From: Scytonema hofmannii PCC 7110
GTDB taxonomy: Bacteria; Cyanobacteriota; Cyanobacteriia; Cyanobacteriales; Nostocaceae
DNA: 39,504 nt
Assembly: GCF_000346485.2 (NCBI RefSeq)
Contig: NZ_KQ976354.1
Location: 3,739,845-3,779,348 of the forward strand
Direction: 5' to 3'
Part shown: one piece after another, positions 17,301-25,645 of the stretch
Layout of the letters: every line of letters begins with the position of its first letter
Numbering within the stretch: position 1 is the stretch's first letter
Notes under the pieces: generated by a model
Database searches by the model: none
What the model was told of the DNA's origin: nothing
Seen by the model: only the letters and a program-made list of their open reading frames with translations
Made by a program: the position numbers and the translations under genes

Positions 17301-20300
17301 ATGGAGCCAAGTCAAAAAGCAAAAGACACCGAGCAAAAACAACAAGAAATTGAGCGATCGCTGCACTTGCTGACCCTATCCGCAAAAAGCGAGCAGGCTC
17401 TATCAGATCTGGTTGGTCGTTACCAAACATTTTTAGCAGATGAGCCAACAGAACCGTTGGCAGATATTTGTTTTTCTGCTAATACAAGGCGATCGCATTT
17501 TGAACACAGGTTAGCTGTTGTTACTGAATCTACTATACAGTTGCAAGAGGTGCTGGATGCGTTTATCGCTGGAAAGAAGGCTGCGACACTCGTCAGCGGT
17601 CAATCACGAAAGAATCAGCGTCCTCGACTCGCGTTTTTATATACCGGTCAAGGTTCCCAGTATATAAATATGGGACGCCAGCTGTATGAACAAGCGCCTA
17701 CCTTCCGCAAAATCATCGACCTAGCAAATGAGATTTTACGTCCCGATCTAGAAAAACCCCTGCTCGAAGTCTTATACCCATCAACTGAAGACAGTTCCTT
17801 TATCAATGAAACTGCTTACACTCAACCTGCTTTATTTGCTCTGGAATATGCTTTAACAGAGTTATGGCAGTCTTGGGGCATTAAACCTTCTGTAGTCATA
17901 GGTCATAGTGTGGGAGAATATGTGGCGGCTTGTATCGCAGGGGCTTTTAATTTGGAACAAGGACTCAAGCTTAAAGCAAAGGGAGCCAGTCTCATGCAAG
18001 CACTTCCCCAAGAAGGTGAGATGGTAGTTGTGTTTGCTGATGAGGTAACAGTGCAAGCAGCCATTCAACCCTACTTGCAAGAAATCTCGGTAGCTGCCAT
18101 TAATAGTCCAAGGAATATTGTCATTTCCGGTGTAGATCGAGCAATAGAAGCAGTTGTGGCTATTCTAGCAACACAAGGAGTTGAAACCAGACGCTTAAGA
18201 GTTTCTCATGCCTTTCACTCTCCTCTCATGGAACAAATGTTAGATACATTTGAACAATATGCGAGCCAGATTCAGTTTCAAGCCTTGCAAATTCCACTCA
18301 TTTCCAATTTGACTGGTCAGATAATACAACCAGGACAGATTCTTGATGCTAAGTATTGGATTCGCCAAACTCGAAAAACTGTGCAATTTATGACGGGGAT
18401 TGATACTCTGTTTAAGCAGGGCTACGAGTTATTTTTAGAAATCGGGCCAAAACCGATTCTCTCAAGTTTAGGGAAACATTGTCAGCAGGAAGGAACTACA
18501 ACTTGGTTATCTTCTTTAACTCAAGAAAAGGATGACTGGAATTCATTGCTTTTCAGCTTATCAAGTCTTTACGTACAAGGAGCAGATATCAACTGGATGG
18601 GATTTGATGAGGGCTACTTAAGAAGAGTTTTATCGCTCCCGACATACCCTTTTCAGCGAAAAAGTTACTGGTTTGAAAACTTTCCCCTCAATGGCAATAA
18701 ATTGAATAGCAATCAAGACAAATCTGAGAATAACAAATCGAGAGAAAAAGAAAACCAGTTTGAAATGACTGCCCCCTCTACAAGAATACCACGGGACAAG
18801 ATCCTTTTCCAATTGCGTTCTTTAGTAGCAAATTTACTGAAAACAGATCCAGACGAAGTGGGGCTTTCTACTTACTTCTTAGAAATGGGTGCTGATTCAA
18901 TAGCGCTGATGGATGCTGTACGAGCGATTGAAAATACTTACGGTTTCAAAATTACTATTCGTCAGTTCTTTGAAGAATTACCAAATATTGATACACTGGC
19001 AACCTACATTTATCAAAATCTTTCCCCAGAGTGGACTCTTGCAGATTCACAACAAGTTGAGTCTGAACCAGAAAGAACAGTGCAACAACAAACTCAACCA
19101 ACTATAGCTGTCACATTTGCAAAGCCACCAACTTCCAGTACACAGGATATAGAAAAAGGAGAAACGACATCAGAGACTACTTTAGAACGAATTATGAGGC
19201 AGCAACTAGAAGTCATATCTCAAAGTATGTCACAAGTTGTATCTCAGCAGTTAGAATTCTTGCAAAATAACGGCTTGTCTACAACACATTTCTTGTCGTC
19301 GCAGAATGGAAAATTTCAACCGAATGCTCAAATAAAAACGCCTATTATTCCTTCTTTTGAAAACAACCAACCAAAAGAAGTGACAACACTATATTTAAAT
19401 TCTATAGAAGGGCTAAGCCAACAACAGCAACAACATCTAGAAGCATTGATTGCGCTTTATAACAAGCGTACTGAAAAATCAAAGCAGCGAGCACAGAGTT
19501 ATCGTCAAGTTTTAGCAGATAGCAGAGCCGTAGCAGGATTTCGTCTTTCTACTAAAGAAATGGTTTATCCTATCGTTGGCGAACGAGCAAAAGGCTCTAA
19601 ATTTTGGGATGTAGATGGTAATGAGTATGTAGATATTACAATGGGATTTGGGGTGCTTCTGTTTGGTCATGCTCCATCTTTTCTGACAAACGCCGTACAA
19701 GAGCAGATGGATTTGGGTCTGCAAATTGGTCCACAGTCACAATTAGCGGGAGAGGTTGCCGAGTTAATTTGTGAACTGACTGGCATGGAGCGCGTTACCT
19801 TTTGTAATTCAGGTACAGAAGCAGTGATGACAGCGCTGCGTTTGGCACGCACAGCCACACGTCGTACCAAGATAGTTATATTTGCTGGTTCTTACCACGG
19901 TCATTTTGATGGAGTTTTAGCCACAGCGCTTAACGGGCAGACGATCGGGGTACCGATGACTTCTGGAGTCTCGCAGCAAATAGTTCAAGATGTTATGGTA
20001 CTTGATTATGGAAATCCTGAATCTCTTAAGCTTTTACAAACTTGCTGTCATGAGTTAGCTGCCGTATTGGTTGAACCTGTACAGAGTCGTCAACCCCATT
20101 TACAACCTCAAGAGTTTTTACGAGAATTAAGACACTTGACACAAGTATCGGGATGTGCGCTCATCTTTGATGAAGTTCTTACAGGCTTCCGCATCCATCC
20201 AGGTGGAGCACAGGCTTGGTTTGGCATTCAGGCAGACATAGCCATATATGGCAAGATTGTTGGTGGCGGAATGCCCATTGGGGTCGTCGCTGGTAAAGCG

Positions 20301-20786
20301 ACCTACATGAATGGAATCGATGGTGGTTTGTGGAACTACGGAGACGCTTCCTATCCTGAAGCTGAAAAGACATTTTTCGCCGGAACCTTCAACAAAAACC
20401 ACACAGGTATGGCGGCTGCACGTTCAGTTCTTCAGTATCTCAAAAATCAAGGTTCTACCTTACAGCAGCAGTTAAATCAACGCACATCACAGTTAGCTAC
20501 AACACTTAATACTTATTTCGATGAAGAAAACGTACCTATTAAAATTGTCTCTTTTGGTTCGCTGTTTCGCTTCTCCTTCTCAGGAAATTTAGACTTATTG
20601 TTCTATCACCTACTAGTCGAGGGTATTTATATTTGGGAAGGACGCAACTGTTTTCTGTCCACAGCACACACAGACCAAGACATCGATCGTATCATTCAGG
20701 CTGTTAAGAATAGCACAGAGGCGTTGCGCTCTGGAGGATTCTTGCCCAAACATTCAGTCAAGCCACCAGAAGCAGTGAAGCACTAG
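17301..20786 (+). CDS. KS-less PKS protein: AT-ACP-aminotransferase
   Basis: A 1161-residue PKS-type protein. Residues about 15-45 look like the KS-AT linker (LHLLTLSAKSEQALS). AT spans about 108-400: TGQGSQ at 115, nucleophile S203 in GHSVG, and HAFH at 303-306, which predicts malonyl-CoA. A post-AT linker ends in PFQRKSYWF (450-458). The carrier is about 498-575, with the phosphopantetheine Ser533 in GADSI. A Gln-rich linker follows to about 715. A class III PLP aminotransferase (glutamate-1-semialdehyde type, as in McyE and iturin synthetases) spans about 735-1150: CNSGTE 835-840, SYHGHFD 864-870, FDEVLTGFR 956-964, probable PLP Lys985 in YGKIVGG. The role would be malonate loading and conversion of a beta-keto acyl chain to a beta-amino acyl chain. 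No KS is present, so chain extension needs one supplied by another protein. It sits between the two NRPS lines, as expected of a shared starter unit. Confidence 0.93.
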   Translation: MEPSQKAKDTEQKQQEIERSLHLLTLSAKSEQALSDLVGRYQTFLADEPTEPLADICFSANTRRSHFEHRLAVVTESTIQLQEVLDAFIAGKKAATLVSGQSRKNQRPRLAFLYTGQGSQYINMGRQLYEQAPTFRKIIDLANEILRPDLEKPLLEVLYPSTEDSSFINETAYTQPALFALEYALTELWQSWGIKPSVVIGHSVGEYVAACIAGAFNLEQGLKLKAKGASLMQALPQEGEMVVVFADEVTVQAAIQPYLQEISVAAINSPRNIVISGVDRAIEAVVAILATQGVETRRLRVSHAFHSPLMEQMLDTFEQYASQIQFQALQIPLISNLTGQIIQPGQILDAKYWIRQTRKTVQFMTGIDTLFKQGYELFLEIGPKPILSSLGKHCQQEGTTTWLSSLTQEKDDWNSLLFSLSSLYVQGADINWMGFDEGYLRRVLSLPTYPFQRKSYWFENFPLNGNKLNSNQDKSENNKSREKENQFEMTAPSTRIPRDKILFQLRSLVANLLKTDPDEVGLSTYFLEMGADSIALMDAVRAIENTYGFKITIRQFFEELPNIDTLATYIYQNLSPEWTLADSQQVESEPERTVQQQTQPTIAVTFAKPPTSSTQDIEKGETTSETTLERIMRQQLEVISQSMSQVVSQQLEFLQNNGLSTTHFLSSQNGKFQPNAQIKTPIIPSFENNQPKEVTTLYLNSIEGLSQQQQQHLEALIALYNKRTEKSKQRAQSYRQVLADSRAVAGFRLSTKEMVYPIVGERAKGSKFWDVDGNEYVDITMGFGVLLFGHAPSFLTNAVQEQMDLGLQIGPQSQLAGEVAELICELTGMERVTFCNSGTEAVMTALRLARTATRRTKIVIFAGSYHGHFDGVLATALNGQTIGVPMTSGVSQQIVQDVMVLDYGNPESLKLLQTCCHELAAVLVEPVQSRQPHLQPQEFLRELRHLTQVSGCALIFDEVLTGFRIHPGGAQAWFGIQADIAIYGKIVGGGMPIGVVAGKATYMNGIDGGLWNYGDASYPEAEKTFFAGTFNKNHTGMAAARSVLQYLKNQGSTLQQQLNQRTSQLATTLNTYFDEENVPIKIVSFGSLFRFSFSGNLDLLFYHLLVEGIYIWEGRNCFLSTAHTDQDIDRIIQAVKNSTEALRSGGFLPKHSVKPPEAVKH

Positions 20787-20837
20787 GAAGAAATATTCAT
20801 ACCCACACTCAGCCAGTTGGAAAGTTAAGTGATGTTT

Positions 20838-20922
20838 AATACTTGTCGGTTAAGCCGAAAAATCCAAAAATACGTAGGTTGGGTTGAGGAACGAAACCCA
20901 ACATTGACAGACATTTGTTGGA
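20838..20922 (+). repeat. Dispersed repeat, left arm of inverted pair
   Basis: Contains the imperfect palindrome TTGGGTTGAGGAACGAAAC followed by CCAA, flanked by AATACTTGTCGGT on the left and GACAGACATTTGTTGG on the right. The same sequence occurs reverse-complemented at 23381-23451 with small differences. The GGTTGGGTT..AACCCAAC core belongs to a repeat type common between cyanobacterial genes. Confidence 0.8.
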
Positions 20923-21018
20923 TTTTCCCTTATCCGAGCAGTATTGAAGTGATGTTTATAGTTATGTCCAAAAGTGGTGTTTTGATGGCAGTGAGGAGTC
21001 AAGCATAGATGCAAATCC

Positions 21019-21024
21019 TATAAT
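21019..21024 (+). promoter_or_regulatory. Candidate -10 box (TATAAT)
   Basis: A perfect TATAAT lies 62 nt before the first hydroxylase ATG. I see no good -35 at 16-18 nt spacing, so this is only a weak promoter candidate. Confidence 0.3.
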
Positions 21025-21085
21025 TGTGAGATAACGTTTCTTCCTTTCACAAAAGAAAATTCAAAATAAACAATGAGGAAAATTT

Positions 21086-21976
21086 ATGAAGCTCCATGTA
21101 GAAAATCAAGTGATTCAAACTTCAGTAAAGAAAATTGAACGTATTTATCAGCCTACACAAGAACAGTTTAAACAAGCAACTCGCTCTTATACACAACCAA
21201 TTATCATTACTGGAAAAATAGCTGAGTGGAAAGCATTTGATTTATGGTCAATTGATTATTTGAATAGTGTGGTAGGTAACAAAGAAGTTAAGATCAGCAT
21301 TTCTAAAAATAAAATTTTCACCTTTGCTCCAGAAAATGACTTTATTTTACCAAGCATACAAATGCCGTTTACTGACTTCACGAATTGGATTCTCCATGAA
21401 AAAAAAGCTGACCACTACTATTATCTTTACCAAACTCCTATTGAAAGCTCTTTTCCAGAACTATTTCCAGATATTGAAATTCCAGAGTATGTTAATAAAA
21501 ATTTAATTATGGTGTCAAATCTGTGGATAGGGACTGGTGGTAATACCACTCCATTACATTGGGATTCAGCAAAAAATCTATTATCTCAAGTGCGCGGTCG
21601 AAAGCGCATCTTGTTGTTTGAGCCAAAACAAACTGCTTTTTTATATCCTTTTTCCGTGCATTCAAAAACACCACACATGAGTCACTTAAATATTGACAAA
21701 CCTGACCTTGATAAATTTCCAAAATTTCAAAATGCAAAATCCATAGAGTGTACGCTAGAACCAGGTGAAATGCTTTTTATTCCAGCCTTTTGGTGGCATC
21801 AAGTTTACTCTCTTGACCAGATCAATATTGCTATTAATTTCTGGTGGCAGGCGAATTTGAAAGACTATCTTACACCACAGGCAAGGCGAATTTTGATACA
21901 AAATCCCAAACAGGTTTGGTATATTTTGAAGGACTTTGCAAAAAAACTGTATGAAAAAAAATGGTCTAGCTTGTAG
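21086..21976 (+). CDS. JmjC/cupin-type Fe(II)/2-oxoglutarate hydroxylase 1
   Basis: A 296-residue soluble protein of the cupin-8/JmjC-like oxygenase family. The iron-binding triad is visible as H158-x-D160 (TTPLHWD) and H238 (FIPAFWWHQV). K172-R-K174 and N251 are in places where family members bind 2-oxoglutarate or shape the site. Family members hydroxylate protein side chains or carrier-bound amino acids; inside an NRPS cluster the likely role is beta-hydroxylation of an aminoacyl residue. It is followed 33 nt later by a close paralogue with the same leader (ATGAGGAAAATTTATGAA around both starts), so the pair arose by tandem duplication that included the ribosome binding site. In a laxaphycin B-type product the two 3-hydroxy-Leu residues would explain having two enzymes; 3-hydroxy-Asn or hydroxy-Pro are alternatives. 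Confidence 0.88.
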   Translation: MKLHVENQVIQTSVKKIERIYQPTQEQFKQATRSYTQPIIITGKIAEWKAFDLWSIDYLNSVVGNKEVKISISKNKIFTFAPENDFILPSIQMPFTDFTNWILHEKKADHYYYLYQTPIESSFPELFPDIEIPEYVNKNLIMVSNLWIGTGGNTTPLHWDSAKNLLSQVRGRKRILLFEPKQTAFLYPFSVHSKTPHMSHLNIDKPDLDKFPKFQNAKSIECTLEPGEMLFIPAFWWHQVYSLDQINIAINFWWQANLKDYLTPQARRILIQNPKQVWYILKDFAKKLYEKKWSSL

Positions 21977-22009
21977 GGAAAGAATCAAAAATAAAAATGA
22001 GGAAAATTT

Positions 22010-22927
22010 ATGAACATCCATGTAGAAAATCAAGTGGCTCAAACTTCAGTAAAGAAAATTGAACGCATTCACAAACCTACACCAGAGGAATTTAAACAAG
22101 TAACTCGCTCTTATACACAACCAATTATCATTACTGAAAAAATAGCTGAGTGGAAAGCATTTGATTTATGGTCAATTGATTATTTGAATAGTGTGGTAGG
22201 TAACAAAGAAATTAACGTCAACGTTTCTAAAAACAAAATCTTCACCTTCGATCCAGAAACTGAGGATACGTTTCCAAGCACAAAAATGCAGTTTACCGAC
22301 TTCACGAATTGGATTCTCAATGGTAGAAAATCTGACCAGTATTATTACCTTCAACAACATCCCATTGAAAGCTCTTTTCCAGAACTATTTCCAGATATTG
22401 AAACTCCAGATTACATTAATAAAAATTTACTGATGGTGTCAAATCTATGGATGGGCACTGGTGGTAATACCACTCCATTACATTGGGATGCAGCAAAAAA
22501 TCTATTATCTCAGGTGCGCGGTCGAAAGCGCATCTTGTTGTTTGAGCCAAAACAAACTGCTTTTTTATATCCTTTTTCCGTGCATTCAAAAACACCACAC
22601 ATGAGTCACGTAAATATTGACAAACCTGACCTTGATAAATTTCCAAAATTTCAAAATGCAAAATCTATGGAGTGTGTACTGGAACCAGGCGAAATGCTTT
22701 TTATTCCAGCCTTTTGGTGGCATCAAGTTTATTCTCTTGACCAGATCAATATTGCTGTTAATTTCTGGTGGCAGGCGAATTTGAAAGACTATCTTACACC
22801 ACAGGCAAAGCAAATTTTGATACAAAGACCTAAGTTTTTTTGGGCAATTATACTACAAAGAACTAATCCATATTGGAAACTTATTAAGGACTTTGTAGTT
22901 CGAATTTCTAATAAGAAAATTGTCTAG
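22010..22927 (+). CDS. JmjC/cupin-type Fe(II)/2-oxoglutarate hydroxylase 2
   Basis: A 305-residue paralogue of the preceding gene. The triad H158, D160, H238 falls at identical residue numbers. Residues 31-66 and about 139-265 are nearly identical between the two proteins. Differences concentrate at residues about 67-138 (for example FAPENDFILPS versus FDPETEDTFPS, LYQTPIE versus LQQHPIE) and in the C-terminal tail after 268. The variable stretch is a natural candidate for recognition of substrate or carrier protein, so the two may act on different residues. The 5' leader and start context match the first copy. Function as a tailoring hydroxylase is inferred from family and context. Confidence 0.88.
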   Translation: MNIHVENQVAQTSVKKIERIHKPTPEEFKQVTRSYTQPIIITEKIAEWKAFDLWSIDYLNSVVGNKEINVNVSKNKIFTFDPETEDTFPSTKMQFTDFTNWILNGRKSDQYYYLQQHPIESSFPELFPDIETPDYINKNLLMVSNLWMGTGGNTTPLHWDAAKNLLSQVRGRKRILLFEPKQTAFLYPFSVHSKTPHMSHVNIDKPDLDKFPKFQNAKSMECVLEPGEMLFIPAFWWHQVYSLDQINIAVNFWWQANLKDYLTPQAKQILIQRPKFFWAIILQRTNPYWKLIKDFVVRISNKKIV

Positions 22928-22982
22928 GTATTTGAAAAAAAATCTTTCAGGGGTTGGTTCAAATCTGACTTTAAAAAAAGAT

Positions 22983-23011
22983 GTATTTCTCACGCACGGC
23001 GTGAGAAATAC
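22983..23011. repeat. Perfect 13-bp hairpin
   Basis: GTATTTCTCACGC, loop ACG, then GCGTGAGAAATAC. It lies 55 nt after the second hydroxylase stop. A run of seven A precedes it on the + strand, so it has terminator form only when read on the - strand, where no gene ends. It is probably a dispersed repeat and may stabilise the hydroxylase mRNA 3' end. Confidence 0.6.
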
Positions 23012-23099
23012 GGATTTATTGTTTCTCCACCAATTAGCTATTTTTTCTCTAGAAAATAGTACTATTATAATAGTAATTTTCATTAATACATAAATGTAG

Positions 23100-23119
23100 A
23101 GACGCGCCATGGCGCGTCT
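23100..23119 (+). terminator. GC-rich palindrome, possible terminator
   Basis: AGACGCGCCATGGCGCGTCT is a perfect 20-nt palindrome followed by TTATTCTATTT. Its shape allows a weak intrinsic terminator for the hydroxylase pair, but this sequence type (GTAGAGACGCGCCATGGCGC) is also a common cyanobacterial intergenic repeat. Confidence 0.45.
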
Positions 23120-23197
23120 TTATTCTATTTGTGATATTTGAGTTGTTATTATAATAAGTTGATTATAAAATTTATTTATATTATAGGAATCATAAAT

Positions 23198-23325
23198 GAT
23201 GTTTGAAAAGTGATTGGCTGTGATTTTAATCACATTATTACCCCCCATTGGTCCCCCCTTTCCTAGGTCCGGGTTAGGGTGGGGTAAAAAATATTTAATA
23301 CATGAATCATGACTTTTCAAACATC
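23198..23325. mobile_element. MITE-like element, 128 bp
   Basis: Perfect 14-bp terminal inverted repeats: GATGTTTGAAAAGT at 23198-23211 and ACTTTTCAAACATC at 23312-23325. The interior has runs of C and G (CCCCCCATTGG, GGGTTAGGGTGGGG) and no coding capacity. No clear target-site duplication is visible. A non-autonomous element is the simplest reading. Confidence 0.5.
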
Positions 23326-23380
23326 CTCTAAATAGAGTGGGCTAAAAAGGAAATTGTAGGTTGGTAAATCCGTATGGAAA

Positions 23381-23451
23381 CCTAACAAATGTCTGTAAAT
23401 GTTGGGTTTCGTTCCTCAACCCAACTTACGTATTTTCTACCGACAAGTATT
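23381..23451 (-). repeat. Dispersed repeat, right arm of inverted pair
   Basis: Reverse complement of the repeat at 20838-20922: ACAAATGTCTGT, then GTTGGGTTTCGTTCCTCAAC, then ACCGACAAGTATT. The copy is shorter by about 12 nt between the core and the ACCGACAAG end. Together the two arms bracket both hydroxylase genes. Confidence 0.8.
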
Positions 23452-23717
23452 GAATTCTTACCTTGTGGATTTTGTAAAAAAATTGCTTTACTGTACGTGG
23501 TATTGTTTACGAAGCAAAATCCGCCCACGACTGACTCCCATCGACTATAGGGGTAGCTTTCAAGGTATACTATCGCAAAGTACACGATCGCAATGAAAGG
23601 AGTTTGATTCTCGAAAATCCCCTCTAGCCTCTCATAGTTGCTATGAACGTTGATTCTAAAGGACTTAATTCTTTTAATTCATCAGTCAGACTAAAAAACT
23701 AAATTAAATTTTTCAAT

Positions 23718-25505
23718 ATGGAATCTACAACTTTTATTAATAAAAAATCAGAGAATGATTCTTCTCCAGGTTTTAATCAATTTTGGCAGAGTGTAATAGC
23801 GATCGCAGAACCTTATTGGTATCCGACAAAGCCAGGGCAAAGAGCATTTTCTGATGTGATTCGGGCATGGGGGATGCTGGCGCTGTTATTATTACTAATA
23901 ACCTTGGTAGTAAGTTTAACAGCTTTTAATAGCTTCGTTAATCGCTATCTACTTGATATCATTGTTGAACAAAAAGACGTTACGAAATTTCTTAATACAT
24001 TATGGCTTTACGGTTTTGCTCTCATCTTTGTGACACTCTTAGCCGGATTTTCTAAATTCGTCAGAAAACAAATCGCTCTTGATTGGTATCAATGGCTAAA
24101 TGATTATACAGTAGAAAAATATTTTAGCAAAAGAGCCTATTATAAAATAAATTTTCAATCCAAGATTGATAATCCAGATCAACGTTTATCTCAAGAAATC
24201 GAGCCAATTACCAGCAATGCTCTTAACTTTTCCGCTACTTTTATAGAAAAAACGCTGGAGATAACAGTGTTTTTTATAATTCTCTGGTCAATTTCGCAAT
24301 TTATGGCAATTGGTTTGGTTGTTTATACAATCCTAGGGAATTTAATTGCTCTTTACTTGACTCAAGAATTGAATAGCATTAATCAAGAGGAACTCGAATC
24401 GAAAGCTGACTTCACTTACGGGCTAACTCATGTTCGCAATCATGCTGAATCTATAGCTTTTTTTCATGGAGAAAACCAAGAATTAAAGATAATTAAACGT
24501 AGATTTATGAATTTAGTGGAAAATGCTAAACGCAAGATATCTTGGGAGAGAAATCAAGATATTTATAGTAGAGGATATCAATCTGTTTTCCAAATAGCTC
24601 CCTATATAGTACTTGCGCCTTTACAGTTTAGAGGAGAAATGGAATTGGGAGAAATTACCCAAGCGGCTGTTGCTTGCAGTCTGTTTGCTAGTGCTATGGG
24701 AGAATTAATTAATGAATTTGGAAATTCAGGAAGGTTTTCCAGTTATGTTGAGCGATTGAGTCAGTTTTCAAATGCATTAGAAGACGTTACCAAACAACCA
24801 GAGAATTTGAGTACAATTAAAACAGTTGAAGACAACCGTCTGGCTTTCGAGAATGTCACCTTACAAACACCAGACTATGAGCAGGTAATCGTTGAAAACT
24901 TATCAGTTTCTGTTCAACCAGGAGAAGGTTTATTAATTATAGGTCCTAGTGGTCGTGGGAAAAGCTCTTTATTAAGAGCGATCGCAGGTTTGTGGAATGC
25001 AGGAACTGGTCGTGTGGTGCGACCTCCCCGAGAAGAAGTGTTATTTTTACCCCAACGTCCCTATATAATTTTAGGAACATTGCGCGAACAGTTACTTTAT
25101 CCTCAAACGACCCGTCAAATGAGCGATCGAGAACTCGAAGATGTTTTGCAACAGGTTAACCTGCAAAACTTGCTGACCCGTATTGATGGCTTTGATACAG
25201 AAGTTCCTTGGGAAAATATACTCTCGTTAGGAGAGCAACAACGTCTTGCATTTGCGAGGATATTAGTCACCCGTCCGAATTATACTATCTTAGATGAAGC
25301 AACAAGTGCCTTAGATTTGAATAATGAAGGTAATTTATATCGAGAGTTACAAGCAAGTCAAACAACTTTTATTAGTGTAGGACATCGAGAAAGCCTGTTT
25401 AATTATCATCAATGGGTTTTGGAGCTATTACAAGATTCCAGTTGGCAACTTTCAACTGTACAAGATTATCTTGTTCAAAAAGCTGACGCAACAAGGTTTG
25501 GTTAA
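23718..25505 (+). CDS. ABC transporter, fused membrane and ATPase domains (SbmA/BacA/ABCD type)
   Basis: A 595-residue half transporter. The N-terminal membrane domain has hydrophobic segments near residues 52-74, 94-113, 178-214 and 292-302, and the NPDQRLSQE motif (152-160) typical of the ABC_membrane_2 family (YddA, SbmA/BacA, ABCD). The ATPase has Walker A GPSGRGKSS (409-417), Q-loop Gln446, signature LSLGEQQRLAFAR (502-514), Walker B YTILDEATSALD (522-533) and switch His556. Members work as homodimers in the inner membrane. Transporters of this type often accompany cyanobacterial lipopeptide clusters, so export of the product or self-protection is likely but inferred. The start has no clear Shine-Dalgarno; it is kept because the conserved AFSDVIRAWG stretch (43-52) needs an upstream start. 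A hairpin follows the stop. Confidence 0.93.
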   Translation: MESTTFINKKSENDSSPGFNQFWQSVIAIAEPYWYPTKPGQRAFSDVIRAWGMLALLLLLITLVVSLTAFNSFVNRYLLDIIVEQKDVTKFLNTLWLYGFALIFVTLLAGFSKFVRKQIALDWYQWLNDYTVEKYFSKRAYYKINFQSKIDNPDQRLSQEIEPITSNALNFSATFIEKTLEITVFFIILWSISQFMAIGLVVYTILGNLIALYLTQELNSINQEELESKADFTYGLTHVRNHAESIAFFHGENQELKIIKRRFMNLVENAKRKISWERNQDIYSRGYQSVFQIAPYIVLAPLQFRGEMELGEITQAAVACSLFASAMGELINEFGNSGRFSSYVERLSQFSNALEDVTKQPENLSTIKTVEDNRLAFENVTLQTPDYEQVIVENLSVSVQPGEGLLIIGPSGRGKSSLLRAIAGLWNAGTGRVVRPPREEVLFLPQRPYIILGTLREQLLYPQTTRQMSDRELEDVLQQVNLQNLLTRIDGFDTEVPWENILSLGEQQRLAFARILVTRPNYTILDEATSALDLNNEGNLYRELQASQTTFISVGHRESLFNYHQWVLELLQDSSWQLSTVQDYLVQKADATRFG

Positions 25506-25571
25506 GCAGAGAATGCTCTTGATGCGGGAGCATCCCGATTTGGCATATTGCCCTCAAAATAGAATTCTCTT

Positions 25572-25645
25572 GCTATACAAACAAAGTCAGAAAGGTAAGA
25601 ACTTTGTTTGTATAGCCCCGATTTCTAATCGCGGGCGTGTTTTTT
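25572..25645 (+). terminator. Hairpin and T-run after the ABC transporter
   Basis: A perfect 16-bp stem, GCTATACAAACAAAGT (25572-25587) and ACTTTGTTTGTATAGC (25601-25616), with a 13-nt loop. A second, bulged CCCGAT/ATCGCGGG stem follows at once and leads into GTGTTTTTT (ending about 25646). The second stem plus T-run has the form of an intrinsic terminator. The position, 66 nt after the ABC stop, fits. Confidence 0.6.

Larger units (their letters stand above)
20787..21085. other. Intergenic region between PKS gene and hydroxylases
   Basis: 299 nt without a gene. It holds one arm of an inverted repeat (20838-20922), a possible -10 box (21019-21024) and the ribosome binding site of the first hydroxylase (GAGGAA at 21075-21080, 5 nt before the ATG). 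Nothing else was recognised. Confidence 0.7.
22928..23717. other. Intergenic region rich in palindromes
   Basis: 790 nt with no gene I can support. In order it holds a 13-bp-stem hairpin (22983-23011), a 14-bp AT palindrome (23061-23074), a 20-bp GC palindrome (23100-23119), a 128-bp MITE-like element (23198-23325) and the right arm of the inverted repeat (23381-23451). The last 265 nt before the ABC transporter show no convincing promoter; a TATACT at about 23567-23572 lacks a clear -35. Confidence 0.7.

Noticed and set aside
19500-20786. Free-standing glutamate-1-semialdehyde aminomutase
   Set aside because: The aminotransferase is in one continuous frame with AT and carrier domains, so it is a PKS domain and not a separate haem-pathway enzyme.
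23120-23320. 66-aa open frame on the - strand
   Set aside because: Spans the MITE-like element; its PHPNPDLGKGG stretch is a translation of the C/G-run repeat, a common spurious protein in cyanobacterial annotations.
23643-23702. Short open frame MNVDSKGLNSFNSSVRLKN before the ABC transporter
   Set aside because: 19 codons, no ribosome binding site, AT-rich composition; not supportable as a gene.
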